Of a stretch of DNA of 64,000 nt, positions 62,791-64,000 are shown one piece after another; positions within the stretch are counted from its first letter, which is position 1, and the number at the start of each line of letters is the position of its first letter. The DNA is from Hetaerina americana. Its lineage: Eukaryota > Arthropoda > Insecta > Odonata > Calopterygidae. The notes below the pieces were generated by a model. The model saw only the letters and a program-made list of their open reading frames with translations. It had not been told where the DNA came from and did no database searches. Location: the NCBI GenBank assembly GCA_022747635.1, contig JAKTNV010000411.1:1-64000 (forward strand), written 5' to 3'. The translations under genes were made by a program, and so were the position numbers.

Positions 62791-64000
62791 AGTGTCAATA
62801 CCCCCCCTTTGGGTTCTAGGTGAAAATCTAACTTGACACAAATCAAACAAAAATGTTTCCATGGTGTGTATTGTTGTTCATTTTCATCAAATAAACAAAA
62901 TAAAACAGAATTAATCCTGAAAGACAAGAAATGAGCATAAAAGATTCTTCAGCACAAGTGTTAATGTTAGTAAAAGAGCCCAAATTTCTAAAATCATTGC
63001 GAAAAACAACAGTCTTCTGTTTTAGAGTGAATGTTTGAGGTGTTTATAAGGCATTTATTTTATTTTTAGAAAATTTAATATTTCACATTTTTCCATGAAA
63101 AGTGCCAACGCCCCCCCTTTGGGTTCTAGGTGAAAATCTCACTCCACACAAATCAAACAAAAATGTATCCAAGGTTTGTATTGTTGTTCATTTTCATCAA
63201 ATAAACAAAATAAAACCCAGAATGAATCCTGAAAGACAATAAATGATCATAAAAGATGCTTCAGCCCAGGTGTTAATGTTACTAAAAGAGCCCAAATTTC
63301 TAAAAATATTGCGAAAAACAACAATCTTCTGTTTTAGATTGAATGTTTGAGGTGTTTAGAAGGCATTTATTTCATTTTTAGAAAATTTAATTTTTCACAT
63401 TTTTCCATGAAAAGTGCCAATACCCCCCCCTTTGGGTTCTAGGTGAAAATCTCACTTGACGCAAATCAAACAAAAATGTATCCAAGGTGTGTATTGTTGT
63501 TCATTTTCATCAAATAAACAAAATAAAACCCAGAATGTATCCTGAAAGACAATAAATGATCATAAAAGATGCTTCAGCCCAGGTGTTAATGTTACTAAAA
63601 GAGCCCAAATTTCTAAAAATATTGCGAAAAACAACAATCTTCTGTTTTAGAGTGAATGTTTTAGGTGTTTAGAAGGCATTTATTTCATTTTTAGAAAATT
63701 AAATTTTTCACATTTTTTCATGAAAAGTGCCAATACCCCCCCCCTTTGGGTTCTAGGTGAAAATCTCACACGACACAAATCAAACAAAAATGTTTCCATG
63801 GTGTGTATTGTTGTTCATTTTCATCAAATAAACAAAATAAAACACAGAATTAATCCTGAAAGACAAGAAATGAGCATAAAAGATGCTTCAGCGCAAGTGT
63901 TAATGTTACTAAAAGAGCCCAAATTTCTAAAATCATTGCGAAAAACAACAATCTTCTGTTTTAGAGTGAATGTTTGAGGTGTTTAGAAGGCATTTATTTC
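62791..64000 (+). repeat. Chimeric satellite at window end
   Basis: Two sources can be told apart. About 62791-63430 matches 58730-59370 (offset 4060), sharing 'aaaacagaattaatcc', 'gttagtaaaagagccc', 'caacagtcttctg', 'aatttaatatttcac' and 'aaggtttgtattg'. About 63660-64000 matches 61784-62124 (offset 1875), sharing 'gttttaggtgtttag', 'aaattaaatttttcac' and 'cacacgacac'. Between them is one A-type monomer. The array continues beyond the window. Confidence 0.8.

Larger units (their letters stand above)
36736..64000 (+). repeat. 312-bp satellite array, right arm
   Basis: The same satellite continues in the same orientation and phase after the transposon, with about 87 further copies to the window edge. 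The first bases here (ttgcgaaaaacaac) complete the monomer that was broken at 35399, so the two arms are one array split by the insertion. Nothing other than monomers, their duplications and small local rearrangements is visible. The array runs off the window end. Confidence 0.97.

Overview
This window is almost entirely one tandem satellite DNA array from a eukaryotic, probably animal, genome. The repeat unit is about 312 bp (observed spacings 310-314), AT-rich, and present in roughly 200 head-to-tail copies (inferred from array length divided by unit length). It is interrupted once, at 35402-36733, by a complete mariner-type DNA transposon. I see no host protein gene, tRNA, rRNA or CRISPR array. 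The animal assignment rests on the DD34D mariner, a family found mainly in animals and especially arthropods; the satellite itself is not one I recognise, so I cannot name a species.

Satellite layout. Two diverged monomer types, here called A and B, usually alternate, so the older unit looks like a dimer of about 624 bp. A carries atCCAAGGtgtg, a TAA in 'gacaataaatgatcat' and 'agcccaggtg'. B carries ttCCATGGtgtg, 'gacaagaaatgagcat' and 'agcgcaagtg'. Hybrids between the two are common. On top of this sit many longer recent duplications with different periods: about 4370 bp (14-mer) in 1-6810; three copies of a 1561-bp 5-mer in 6710-11300; two copies of a 1563-bp 5-mer in 11301-14425; a 2495-bp 8-mer in 14710-18960; two tandem 3750-bp 12-mers in 20530-28030; a 4988-bp 16-mer spacing in 29115-38660; a 2496-bp 8-mer in 38440-43431; a 1258-bp 4-mer in 43080-45190; a 3127-bp 10-mer spacing in 46500-50767; and two tandem 6.26-kb 20-mers in 50280-62790. 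This is the mosaic expected from repeated unequal exchange, with local gene-conversion patches.

Each monomer has a C-run (5-11 C) just before 'tttgggttctagg'. It varies between otherwise identical copies, coincides with one block junction, and is the site of three odd local rearrangements, the most striking being a 15-bp-arm palindrome at 58106-58139.

Mariner element. It is 1332 bp, with 27-bp imperfect terminal inverted repeats, a TA target duplication and an unbroken 357-residue transposase on the minus strand with a DD34D catalytic triad. A duplicate of the surrounding satellite block, 4987 bp upstream, retains the unoccupied site, so the insertion came after that duplication or was not copied with it.

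The many 60-107 codon open frames on both strands of the satellite are by-products of the repeat and are not annotated as genes.
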